This document shows positions 18,613-28,107 of a stretch of DNA of 64,000 bases, piece by piece; the stretch's first letter is position 1, and the number at the start of each line of letters is the position of its first letter. Source of the stretch: Aliarcobacter sp. (GTDB taxonomy: Bacteria; Campylobacterota; Campylobacteria; Campylobacterales; Arcobacteraceae); NCBI GenBank assembly GCA_028703945.1, contig JAQVLW010000009.1, forward strand, positions 1 to 64,000, given 5' to 3'. A program made the translations under genes and the position numbers. Under the pieces are notes generated by a model, which saw nothing but the letters and a program-made list of their open reading frames with translations, made no database searches and was not told the origin of the DNA.

Positions 18613-20574
18613 TTAGTTTTCATAAATAACAACTTTATTTCGACCACTATTTTTTGCTTTATAAAGGGCTGTATCTGCTTGATTTAATAATTCATTTATT
18701 AGTATATTTGTATTATTATTTGTAAATGTAACTCCAAATGAAGCAGCAAATTTAACTTCTTCATCTAAAGAAGAAAAAACTTTTGTATCTGATATGGCAA
18801 TCCTTAATCTCTCAGCTACTTTTTCGGCTTCAATAATATTTGTTTCAGGCAATAAAATAGCAAATTCTTCACCTCCAATACGACCTGCAATATCAACTTC
18901 CCTTAAGATAATATAACAAACATTTGCAATCTCTTTTAAAACTAAATCACCGGTATTATGTCCGTATTTATCATTAATATATTTAAAATAATCTATATCA
19001 AACATAATAAGAGAAAATTCTCTTCCATATCTTTCTTTTCTGTGTAACTCCATTTCTGTTTTTTCTATAAATGAACGTCTGTTATTTAAACCAGTTAGAT
19101 AATCTGTATAGGCCTGTTTTTCCAAATCTATACGATTATCTTTATTTTCTATGGCAATTGCTGCTATATTTGCTGCAAAATTGATTCGTTCTATATCTGA
19201 TTCATTTGGTTTACTTGGATTTTTATGATAAATTGCAAATGTTCCTAGAACTTTTCCATTTGATGCAATAATTGGTTCAGACCAACATGATCTAAGGTTT
19301 GCCTGTTTTGCTATTTCTTTATATGGTTGCCAAAATTTATGAGTCATAATATCATCAACAATTACTCTTTCTTTTATCATTGCAGCTGTTCCACAAGAAC
19401 CAGCGCCAACAGCTATTTTAAGACCATTTATTGCATTATTATAAAAATTTGGGAGCCTATTTTTAATGCTATTTATTAGATGGTTACCTTCTTTATCTAA
19501 TAACAAAATACTACAAAGTGAATCTGAATCTTCAAACTCAATAGTTCGTAATATTTCTTCTAAAACATCCTTTAATTCAACACCTTTTGCAACTAAACCA
19601 AGGATTCTATCATGGGCTCTATTTCTTTGTTCACTTTTCCAATGGATAGTAATATCACTAAAGTTAAATAGTTTTTTATCACCAATTAATGATACTCTTA
19701 TAAGCACATGTCGATAAGTTCCATCTTTACATTTCACTGTAACTTCTAGTTCTGAAGATGAAATAGCATTTTCATAACTATTCTCTAGACTTTTATACCA
19801 TGGATTAACAATTTTTTGCCTATATTTTGAATTTGGAAATGCTTTTTTTAGCCAAATATCTAAAGTGGGAATATCGTCTTTTTCATAACCAAATAATTTT
19901 GTAAATTGGTGGTTAAGATATTCTATTTCACCTTTTACATTTGACCACCCAATACCATTTGGAGAGAAATCTAAAATATCAGATAAATGTATTACCTTTT
20001 TATTACTATTTAATAAATTCTTCTCTAGTTCAAAATGTTCCAATTTTGATAAACCATTTTGCGCTAACATTTGAGCTATGCTAACAATACATTTTATCGA
20101 AGATTGGATCTTATCATTTGAAACAATTGGAACTTCTTTGATTGCTTTGAGATAAGTTTTTTTATCAAAATTAAACTTGTTACTTTGTTTTTCAAAAGAT
20201 TTGAGATTAGGTGATTTCGTTAAAACTTGACCTAAAAATAAAGTTGCTATTCTTTGCTCTTTTATTATAATAGGTGTGGCATAATCAATTAATCCATTTT
20301 TACATAATGAAGTTGTAATTTCACCATCTCTTATATTTTCTATTAATTTAAAATTACTTTTTAGACAATTTTTCTTACTTTCAGTACTTACTTTATGGAA
20401 ATTTTCGCATGCACTTATCCATCCAGATTGAGAAATCACTTCACCGTCTATTGCTATTAATCCGTTCGGGATTCCTGTCGCACTATAAAAGCTATCTAAA
20501 ATTTTTGAAAATTCAACAACATCTACTAAATCACTGAATTTGTAATTTGTTACGGTTAATTCATTTAAAAGCAT
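18613..20574 (-). CDS. Diguanylate cyclase with PocR-like, PAS and GAF sensory domains
   Basis: N-term PocR-like; GAF; 'GRIGGEEFAILLPET' GGEEF motif. Confidence 0.9.
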   Translation of the reverse strand: MLLNELTVTNYKFSDLVDVVEFSKILDSFYSATGIPNGLIAIDGEVISQSGWISACENFHKVSTESKKNCLKSNFKLIENIRDGEITTSLCKNGLIDYATPIIIKEQRIATLFLGQVLTKSPNLKSFEKQSNKFNFDKKTYLKAIKEVPIVSNDKIQSSIKCIVSIAQMLAQNGLSKLEHFELEKNLLNSNKKVIHLSDILDFSPNGIGWSNVKGEIEYLNHQFTKLFGYEKDDIPTLDIWLKKAFPNSKYRQKIVNPWYKSLENSYENAISSSELEVTVKCKDGTYRHVLIRVSLIGDKKLFNFSDITIHWKSEQRNRAHDRILGLVAKGVELKDVLEEILRTIEFEDSDSLCSILLLDKEGNHLINSIKNRLPNFYNNAINGLKIAVGAGSCGTAAMIKERVIVDDIMTHKFWQPYKEIAKQANLRSCWSEPIIASNGKVLGTFAIYHKNPSKPNESDIERINFAANIAAIAIENKDNRIDLEKQAYTDYLTGLNNRRSFIEKTEMELHRKERYGREFSLIMFDIDYFKYINDKYGHNTGDLVLKEIANVCYIILREVDIAGRIGGEEFAILLPETNIIEAEKVAERLRIAISDTKVFSSLDEEVKFAASFGVTFTNNNTNILINELLNQADTALYKAKNSGRNKVVIYEN

Positions 20575-20680
20575 AAGTTCTCTTTTGTTTATATAGTTAA
20601 ATTATACTCTCATTATTCTATTTTTGTATAATAGAAACTTGTAATAATATTAGTAAAAAATAAGTAAAAAGGATTAATTA

Positions 20681-20941
20681 ATGTCAAAAGAAAGAATAAA
20701 AGATTTTATTGATAAACAACTTGAAAATTTAGAGGACAGTATATATAAAATCGAAGAAGATAAGAATCATATTTATGTTATTTTTAGTGAGATTCTAAAT
20801 GAAAATACAAATAAAGAGATTACTTTTAAAATATTAGATGAAGTTTTATATATGCACTCTATTTCTTATGGATGGAAACCAGTAGAAAAAGGAGTAGCAA
20901 ATAAATATTTTTGGATTGAATTATTAAAAACAGAAGCTTAA
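20681..20941 (+). CDS. Hypothetical protein
   Basis: 86-aa ORF, stop overlaps convergent gene. Confidence 0.6.
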   Translation: MSKERIKDFIDKQLENLEDSIYKIEEDKNHIYVIFSEILNENTNKEITFKILDEVLYMHSISYGWKPVEKGVANKYFWIELLKTEA

Positions 20942-22155
20942 ACAGCGACTGTTTTTGCAGGAAGAGTTGAAATAAATTCTTCAATTGATATTGCAACTCT
21001 TTTTGAAAAGGCAACAGCTTCAACAACGGTTCTAGCACCAGTTACTACATCTCCAGAGGCAAAAACACCTTTCCTTGCTGTTATTCCATTTTCATCACTT
21101 TGAAGTAATCCATTTTCACCTAAAGATAATCCAGTATTATTTTTAACAATTAAATCTCGTGCTGTTTGACTAATAGCAACTAAAATAGAATCTGCTTCTT
21201 CAAAACATTCTTCATTAATTTCTTGATTAGTTGTTATATACCGAATACCTTTTTCTGTAAGTTCTAAAGGTAAGCTATGAAGTTTAAATTTTACTCCATC
21301 TATTTTTGCATGGTCAATTTCAATCTTTTCAGCAGGCATATCTTCTTCACCTTTTCTATACATTATTGAGACATCATTAGCACCATTTCTAATAACAGTT
21401 CTTGCAACATCCATAGCAACATTTCCAGCACCAATGACAACAACTCTTTTACCTAACTCATAAGCTTTTGGTGTTTTTAAATAATCAATTGCGAAGTGTA
21501 CATTTCCTAAACTTTCACCTTTAATTCCTAATTTTTTTGGAGCCCAAACACCTGTTCCTATAAAAATTGCATCAAATCCATCTCTTTGCATATCATCAAG
21601 AGTAATATGTTTGCCAATCATAATATTTTTTCTGATGTTAACACCCAATTTTTTTAGGTTAACCTCAATTTTGTCAAGTATAGTTTTGTCAAGTCTAAAA
21701 TCAGGAATACCATATCTTAAAACACCACCTATTTGCTCATTCCCTTCATACATTGTTACATGGTACCCTTTCATTGCCATCATCATTGCAAGACTAATTC
21801 CCGCTGGTCCTGAACCAATTATTGCTAAATTTCGTCCATTAGGAGTTGGTTTCTCAAATTCTCTATAATTCATATAATAAGTTGAGATATAGTTTTCAAT
21901 TCCTCCAACATTAACAGGGATAGATTTTTTATTTAAAATACAGTGACCCTCACAATGTTTTTCATGTGGACAAACAAGTGAACAAATAATTGATAAAGGA
22001 TTATTTTGGAAAACTTTTTCTCCTGCTTCTTTAATATCACCACTTAAAAAAAGTCTAATCATTTCTGCTATTGGAGTACCAACGGGACAACCTGTTTGAC
22101 ATCTTGGTTTTTTGCAATCTAAGCAAGTTTGGGCTGAATTTATTATATGTTGCAT
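20938..22155 (-). CDS. NAD(P)-dependent oxidoreductase, glutamate synthase small-subunit-like
   Basis: 'CLDCKKPRCQTGCPVGTPI', 'AIIGSGPAGISLAMMMA', 'GAGNVAMDVARTVIR'. Confidence 0.88.
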   Translation of the reverse strand: MQHIINSAQTCLDCKKPRCQTGCPVGTPIAEMIRLFLSGDIKEAGEKVFQNNPLSIICSLVCPHEKHCEGHCILNKKSIPVNVGGIENYISTYYMNYREFEKPTPNGRNLAIIGSGPAGISLAMMMAMKGYHVTMYEGNEQIGGVLRYGIPDFRLDKTILDKIEVNLKKLGVNIRKNIMIGKHITLDDMQRDGFDAIFIGTGVWAPKKLGIKGESLGNVHFAIDYLKTPKAYELGKRVVVIGAGNVAMDVARTVIRNGANDVSIMYRKGEEDMPAEKIEIDHAKIDGVKFKLHSLPLELTEKGIRYITTNQEINEECFEEADSILVAISQTARDLIVKNNTGLSLGENGLLQSDENGITARKGVFASGDVVTGARTVVEAVAFSKRVAISIEEFISTLPAKTVAV

Positions 22156-22332
22156 TTTATTCTCTTTAGTAATTTCTATCTAATTATAACAAATAAATTA
22201 AATTTTTAAATTAATTTTTAAAAATAAGCTAATATTCTAATTATTTCCTTACTAATTGAGTATAATGTCAAACTTAATTAAATTTAGCCACCAAAAGATT
22301 TAATATCAATAATTTCCGAGAAAAGGGTATCA

Positions 22333-23370
22333 ATGTCACTTGTTAAAAAAGTAGTATTTTTAATAATTTTATTTATTGGATTTATAATCTATTCTGTATA
22401 TAGTTTTGATTTTGATTCTTCATCAAATACCCAAACTTTAGTTTATACGCCAATTAAAACAGAAATTAGTTCTAATGATACGGGCTTGATTGACAAGATT
22501 ATTAACTTTTTTGTTTCAGCAGATGATAAAGAGTTAAAGCCATTTAACTTGGTTTTAACTAAAAAAGATGGAATTGTTACAATGGATGGAGTATTTGCAA
22601 ATCAATTAGACGCAAAAAGGGTTGCAGATATTTTGAATATCAATAGAGATGGTGAATATACTTATGAAGATGATATTGCTATAGATGAAGTTTTACTCTC
22701 AAAAGTTGCTGTATTAATCACGCCTTTTAAAGATTTTTTTGCAGATGGTGCAAAACTTCTTATTATGAATGATGAAGTATCAATATCTGGTGAATTAAAA
22801 GATCCAAATTATTATGCTTTATTAGAGTCTATAACTTCAAGAATGGATATTAATTTAATAAAAGATATAAATATTGCTAACCCAACTCTTATAACTACTA
22901 CGGATGAAGATAACATAAATAATGAAGAGAATCTTCCTGCAAATAACAATAAAGCCACTCCTATTAGTCAAAAAGAAAATATCGTAAAAACTGGTGCAAT
23001 GCCAAAAGATATGCAAAGTATTATTAATCAAATTGTTGCAGAAAAAAAGGTTCAATTTGAACGAAAAAGCTCAACAATTACACCTGATTCAAATGTAACT
23101 TTGGCGCGAATTGCGAAAGTATTGGAAGATAACAAAAATATTAAAATTGAAATTGCTGGACATACAGACTCAAGAGGCGATAAATATTTAAATAAAAAGA
23201 TTTCACAAGATAGAGCAACTAGTGTAAAAATTGCTTTAATTGATTTAGGAATAGATGAAAATAGATTAAATGCTGTTGGTTACGGAGAAGATTTCCCAAT
23301 TGCAAAAGATGATGAAAATGGTTTATCTGAGATAAACAGAAGAGTTGATTTTAATATTATAGGAGAATAA
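22333..23370 (+). CDS. OmpA-family peptidoglycan-associated protein
   Basis: 'NIKIEIAGHTDSRGDKYLNKKISQDRATSVKIALIDLGIDENRLNAVGYGE'. Confidence 0.88.
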   Translation: MSLVKKVVFLIILFIGFIIYSVYSFDFDSSSNTQTLVYTPIKTEISSNDTGLIDKIINFFVSADDKELKPFNLVLTKKDGIVTMDGVFANQLDAKRVADILNINRDGEYTYEDDIAIDEVLLSKVAVLITPFKDFFADGAKLLIMNDEVSISGELKDPNYYALLESITSRMDINLIKDINIANPTLITTTDEDNINNEENLPANNNKATPISQKENIVKTGAMPKDMQSIINQIVAEKKVQFERKSSTITPDSNVTLARIAKVLEDNKNIKIEIAGHTDSRGDKYLNKKISQDRATSVKIALIDLGIDENRLNAVGYGEDFPIAKDDENGLSEINRRVDFNIIGE

Positions 23371-23373
23371 TTT

Positions 23374-23856
23374 ATGCTAGAAACTGCTTCACTAATTATA
23401 ATAAATTTGGTTATTGCTGGAATTATAGGATTTATTTTAGGTTATGTGGTAGGGAAAAATAATTTTCCCAAAATTGAGTCAATACATAATGATAGAGTTG
23501 ATGATTCAAGGGATGATAGAATTAAAAGTACATTAAATCCTATCTTTAGAAAGAATTCTAATTTAGATTATAAACCTTTGATTTTAACTACACCAAAGCC
23601 AACAGGAAAAGATTCTTTGATAAAAATAAAAGGAATAAATTCTAAAATAGAAATTGATTTGAATAATTTAGGAATTTATCATTTTGAACAAATTTCAAGA
23701 TGGTCTAATAAAAATGCAGAATGGATAGAAGAATTCTTATTACTTCCTGGAATTGCAAGAAATAATCAATGGATTGATCAAGCAAAAATCCTTACTTTGG
23801 GTAAAGATACTCCTTATAGTTTACAAGTTGAAAATGGTGAAGTTGAAGTAGATTAA
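23374..23856 (+). CDS. Membrane-anchored protein with helix-hairpin-helix-like C-terminus
   Basis: N-terminal TM; 'LIKIKGINSKIEIDLNNLGIYHFEQISRWS'. Confidence 0.6.
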   Translation: MLETASLIIINLVIAGIIGFILGYVVGKNNFPKIESIHNDRVDDSRDDRIKSTLNPIFRKNSNLDYKPLILTTPKPTGKDSLIKIKGINSKIEIDLNNLGIYHFEQISRWSNKNAEWIEEFLLLPGIARNNQWIDQAKILTLGKDTPYSLQVENGEVEVD

Positions 23857-23864
23857 GTTTTAAT

Positions 23865-24851
23865 CTACTCTTTTATTTTCACTACATATCTTCCAACAGC
23901 TTTACCTGAAAGAAGATGTTCATAAGCTGCTTTTATTTCATCCAATGAAATTTCATTTATAATTGAATTTAAACTATTTATTTTCCATCTACTTGCTAAT
24001 TTTTCCCAAGCAGCCTGTTTCTTTTCTAATTTACACTCAACTGAATCAATTCCTATTAACCTTACACCTCTTAATATAAAAGGAAATACATTTGTATTTA
24101 GCTCATGAGAAGAAGTAAGTCCACAACAAGTTGCAACTCCATCATATTTTATTTGTTTAAGTGCATTTGCTAATATTTTTCCACCAACAGTATCAACAAC
24201 ACCTGCATATTTCTCTCTTAATAAAGTTTTTTTTGATTCTTCTTCAAACTCTTCTCTAAGAATAACTTCATTTGCACCAATTTTCTTTAAAAAATCAATT
24301 CTTTCTTTTTTCCCAGAAATGGCTGTTATGTTGTATCCTAATTTACTTAATATTGCAATTGCGATAGAACCAACACCACCTGTTGCACCAGTTACTAAAA
24401 TATCACCGCTTTCTGGTTTTATTCCATTTTCAATTAATTCATTTACACTTAGTGCAGCAGTAAGTCCAGCTGTTCCAAAAGTCATAATTTCTCTATCTGA
24501 AATTGCATCAGGAATTCTTGCAACCCAAGAAGCAGGGATCTTTACATATTGAGCATGACCACCATTTGAATTCATTCCCATGTCATAACCTGTTACAAGA
24601 ACCCTTTCCCCCACTTTAAAAATTGGTGAAGTTGATTCAAAAACAGTTCCCGCAACATCAATTCCTGTAATATGTGGAAAATGTTTACTAACTCCTGGAT
24701 TTCCAACTGAACTTAATGCATCTTTATAATTTAATGAAGAGTAAGTTACTTTTATAACAACTTCATTCTTTTCGCATTTTGGAGTCTCAACTTCTTGAAT
24801 ACTTGATTTAAATTCATTATCTCCAACTTTTTCAACTACAAAAGCTTTCAT
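23865..24851 (-). CDS. YhdH/AcuI-type quinone oxidoreductase (acrylyl-CoA reductase family)
   Basis: 'SLNYKDALSSVGNPGVSKHFPHITGIDVAGTV', 'VTGATGGVGSIAIAILSKLGY'. Confidence 0.9.
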   Translation of the reverse strand: MKAFVVEKVGDNEFKSSIQEVETPKCEKNEVVIKVTYSSLNYKDALSSVGNPGVSKHFPHITGIDVAGTVFESTSPIFKVGERVLVTGYDMGMNSNGGHAQYVKIPASWVARIPDAISDREIMTFGTAGLTAALSVNELIENGIKPESGDILVTGATGGVGSIAIAILSKLGYNITAISGKKERIDFLKKIGANEVILREEFEEESKKTLLREKYAGVVDTVGGKILANALKQIKYDGVATCCGLTSSHELNTNVFPFILRGVRLIGIDSVECKLEKKQAAWEKLASRWKINSLNSIINEISLDEIKAAYEHLLSGKAVGRYVVKIKE

Positions 24852-24877
24852 TCTCTTTTCCTTTTTTCACTATGATC

Positions 24878-25774
24878 TTAATGTTTTAATAAATCTTTTA
24901 AACTATCTTTTGGACTTTTGCCATTTAATATAAGATTTACTTCATTTGCAATAGGTGTATAAATATTGTATTTAATAGAAAGATTATGTATTGCTTCAGC
25001 CGTCTTAATTCCCTCTGCAACTTCACCTAACTCTATTAATATATCTTCTAAATTTTTATTTGAAGCTAGACCTAATCCAACTCTATAATTTCTACTCATT
25101 GTAGAATTTGCAGTTAAAAAAAGGTCACCAGCACCACTTAATCCCAAAAATGTTGATTTTTTTGAACCAAAGAATTTTCCAAATCTTTCCATTTCCACTA
25201 AACCCCTAGCAATCAGTGAAGCTTGAGCATTTTTACCTAGGTTTAATCCCTCACAAATCCCACTTGCAATTGCTAAAACATTTTTATAAGCACCTGCTAC
25301 TTCAGCTCCAATTACATCAGAACTATAATAAGTTTTTATAAAATTAGGAAAAAAAGGAGAAAATTCTTCAAAAAGTTTTTTTGAATTTGAATTTATAACC
25401 AAAGCACATGGTAAACCTTGTCTAACTTCCGTCGCAAATGATGGACCTGAGATAAATCCTATATTTTTCTCAGGAACAAAATCAGCATATATTTCATTTA
25501 AAAATTGCCCAGTCGAAGCTTCTATTCCTTTTGAAGCTACAAGAATTTTTTGTCCATTAAAAACAAAATTTTCTTTTAACCAAGATCTAATTTCTTGAGC
25601 TGGAATTGCAATTATTAAGTATTTGCACTCTAATGCAGTTTTTAAATCAACAAAATTTTCAATTTCTTTTTTTGTTCTTGAAGTTATTAAAACCTTTTGT
25701 TTTTGACTTAGTGCAAAATGAAGAGCTTGTCCCCATTTCCCTGCACCAATAACTGCGATAGAGTTATTTTTCAT
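24878..25774 (-). CDS. gpsA: Glycerol-3-phosphate dehydrogenase [NAD(P)+]
   Basis: 'AVIGAGKWGQALHFAL', 'GFISGPSFATEV', 'LSGAGDLFLT'. Confidence 0.95.
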   Translation of the reverse strand: MKNNSIAVIGAGKWGQALHFALSQKQKVLITSRTKKEIENFVDLKTALECKYLIIAIPAQEIRSWLKENFVFNGQKILVASKGIEASTGQFLNEIYADFVPEKNIGFISGPSFATEVRQGLPCALVINSNSKKLFEEFSPFFPNFIKTYYSSDVIGAEVAGAYKNVLAIASGICEGLNLGKNAQASLIARGLVEMERFGKFFGSKKSTFLGLSGAGDLFLTANSTMSRNYRVGLGLASNKNLEDILIELGEVAEGIKTAEAIHNLSIKYNIYTPIANEVNLILNGKSPKDSLKDLLKH

Positions 25775-27201
25775 TAAGATAGTCTTTGTTTTAATAATTC
25801 ATTCACTTTTGCAGGATTTGCACTACCTTTTGATTCTTTCATAGTTTGACCTACAAAAAAAGCAAATAGTTTATCTTTACCTGATTTATATTCTGTTACT
25901 TTATCTTCATTTGCAGCTAAAATAGCATCAATAATAGCTAATAAGGCACCATCATCAGATACTTGTTTAAGTCCTAGTTTTTCAATAGCGGCATCAACAT
26001 CTTTTGATTCGTTTTCAAACAAATAATCAAGTACTTCTTTAGCAGCTTTTCCAGAGATTGTACTGTCTTCAATTCTTTTTACAAGAGTTGCTAAAGTTTT
26101 TGCATCAATAATTGAATCTTCAAGTAAAGCACCCTCTTTTAATCTTGCAAGTAATTCAACAGTTAACCAAGTTACTGCATTTTTTGCACTAATTCCTTCA
26201 ATCATCATTTCATCAAAAAATTTAGCCATTTCTAAAGAAGCTGTGATTACAGAAGCATCATATTCTTTTAGTCCAAACTCTTTTACAAATCTCTCTTTTT
26301 TCTCATCAGGAAGTTCTGGAATTATTGAATATTTAGCAAGCATTTCATCTGTAATTATTACAGGTAAAAGGTCTGGATCAGGGAAATATCTATAATCAGC
26401 AGCATCCTCTTTTCCTCTCATTGATCTAGTTTCACCACGTTCAGGATCAAAAAGTCTTGTTTCTTGTACAATTTCAGTTGAGTGAACACCATCTTCCCAT
26501 GCTTCAATATGTCTATTTACTTCATATGCAATTGCTTTTTCAATAAATTTAAATGAGTTCATATTTTTGATTTCACATCTAGTGTAAAGGTTTTTGTCAC
26601 CTTTTGGTCTAATGGAAACATTTACGTCACATCTGAAACTTCCTTCTTGCATATTTGCATCAGAAATACCGAGGTATCTTACAATTGAATGAAGTTTTTT
26701 AAGATATAAAATAGCTTCTTCTGCACTTCTCATATCAGGTTCTGAAACTATTTCAAGTAAAGGTGTCCCTGCTCTATTTAAATCAACTTGAGAAACACTT
26801 CCTGCATGGATATTTTTTCCTGCATCATTTTCTAAGTGAGCTCGTGTTACTCCAATAGTTTTTTGTCTTCCATCTGGAAAATCAATTACTAATTCCCCAA
26901 GACCAACAACTGGAACTTCAAATTGAGAAATTTGATAACCACTTGGTAAATCTGGATAAAAATAGTTTTTTCTATTAAATACTGATTTTTGATTTATTTG
27001 TGCTTTAAGTGCAGTTCCAAGCATGATTGCTTTATGAACAGCCTCTTTATTTAAAACAGGTAATGCACCTGGTAATCCTAAACAAGTTGGACAAATATTA
27101 GTATTTGGCTCTTCGCCAAAACTTGTGGGACATGAGCAAAAAAGTTTACTATTAGTATTTAACTGTGTATGTACTTCTAATCCTATAATAACTTCAAACA
27201 T
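25774..27201 (-). CDS. gatB: Asp-tRNA(Asn)/Glu-tRNA(Gln) amidotransferase subunit B
   Basis: '[26 protein letters not shown]', '[17 protein letters not shown]'. Confidence 0.97.
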   Translation of the reverse strand: MFEVIIGLEVHTQLNTNSKLFCSCPTSFGEEPNTNICPTCLGLPGALPVLNKEAVHKAIMLGTALKAQINQKSVFNRKNYFYPDLPSGYQISQFEVPVVGLGELVIDFPDGRQKTIGVTRAHLENDAGKNIHAGSVSQVDLNRAGTPLLEIVSEPDMRSAEEAILYLKKLHSIVRYLGISDANMQEGSFRCDVNVSIRPKGDKNLYTRCEIKNMNSFKFIEKAIAYEVNRHIEAWEDGVHSTEIVQETRLFDPERGETRSMRGKEDAADYRYFPDPDLLPVIITDEMLAKYSIIPELPDEKKERFVKEFGLKEYDASVITASLEMAKFFDEMMIEGISAKNAVTWLTVELLARLKEGALLEDSIIDAKTLATLVKRIEDSTISGKAAKEVLDYLFENESKDVDAAIEKLGLKQVSDDGALLAIIDAILAANEDKVTEYKSGKDKLFAFFVGQTMKESKGSANPAKVNELLKQRLS

Positions 27202-27210
27202 CTATTTCCT

Positions 27211-28035
27211 TTATCTAACTATTTTTATATCGGCAGTTAGTTTTTGTTTCTCAAAATAATCTTTTAAATATTTTTTTTCTCTTAAACTCATCATATCATT
27301 AAATATTTTTGCTTTTACAGTTTCAAAATCAAGAGAAGTAGTTCCTTCTTTTCTTATCACAAATAAAGAAACAAACTGTTTATTTGCTGTAAAAATAGGA
27401 GTAAAAGTATTTAGTTTCGTATCATTTAATAAAAATTGCATTTGAGGTTGTAAACTTTGAACCCCAAGTTTTAGTGGAGTTTTTTCAACATCAGCTGCAA
27501 TTACCATTGGATTATTTATAGCATTTGATAATGAAGCTTTATTTTTTGAAGTATATTGTGTTACTTCATAAGCTTTTGAAGTTGAGAATTGACCTTTATT
27601 CTTTTCATAATATAATTCCATGTCTTCTTGTGTCGCAACTGCTAATTGACCTTTTACTATTTTTTGAATTAGTTTTTGTCTAATAACAGCATCCTTTGCT
27701 TCTTCTTCAAAATCAGCATAATTTGCATATTTTTGTTTTACTATGGCTTTAAAAGAGTATAAATCCATTCCATTTGCTTTTGCTAATCTTTCAATATATT
27801 CATTTACATCAAAAACATCAGCAGTTATATTATTTTGACTTACAGCTTGTTCATATAAAGTTTTATCTATTAGTAATCCAACAGCTTCATTTTTACTGAT
27901 TTTGTTTATTGATACGGTTTTATCAATGTCATAAATTGTGATTGGTTGATCATTAACAGTTAGTGCAACACCATTAACTACACCAGCAAATGATATTCCT
28001 GAACTTACAAGTAGTGTTAAAAAAAGTTTGTACAT
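27211..28035 (-). CDS. SurA-like periplasmic peptidyl-prolyl isomerase/chaperone
   Basis: Signal peptide; 'VNGVALTVNDQPITIYDIDK...LIDKTLYEQAV'. Confidence 0.75.
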   Translation of the reverse strand: MYKLFLTLLVSSGISFAGVVNGVALTVNDQPITIYDIDKTVSINKISKNEAVGLLIDKTLYEQAVSQNNITADVFDVNEYIERLAKANGMDLYSFKAIVKQKYANYADFEEEAKDAVIRQKLIQKIVKGQLAVATQEDMELYYEKNKGQFSTSKAYEVTQYTSKNKASLSNAINNPMVIAADVEKTPLKLGVQSLQPQMQFLLNDTKLNTFTPIFTANKQFVSLFVIRKEGTTSLDFETVKAKIFNDMMSLREKKYLKDYFEKQKLTADIKIVR

Positions 28036-28107
28036 TTATTTTCCTTCTTTCATAAAACAGACATTTTACCAAAAAAATGGTAAATATCTGTTTTTGTAAA
28101 AAAAAGA

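Noticed and set aside
26428-26445. Additional parS-like sequence (agtttcaccacgttcagg)
   Set aside because: Too many mismatches and not palindromic.
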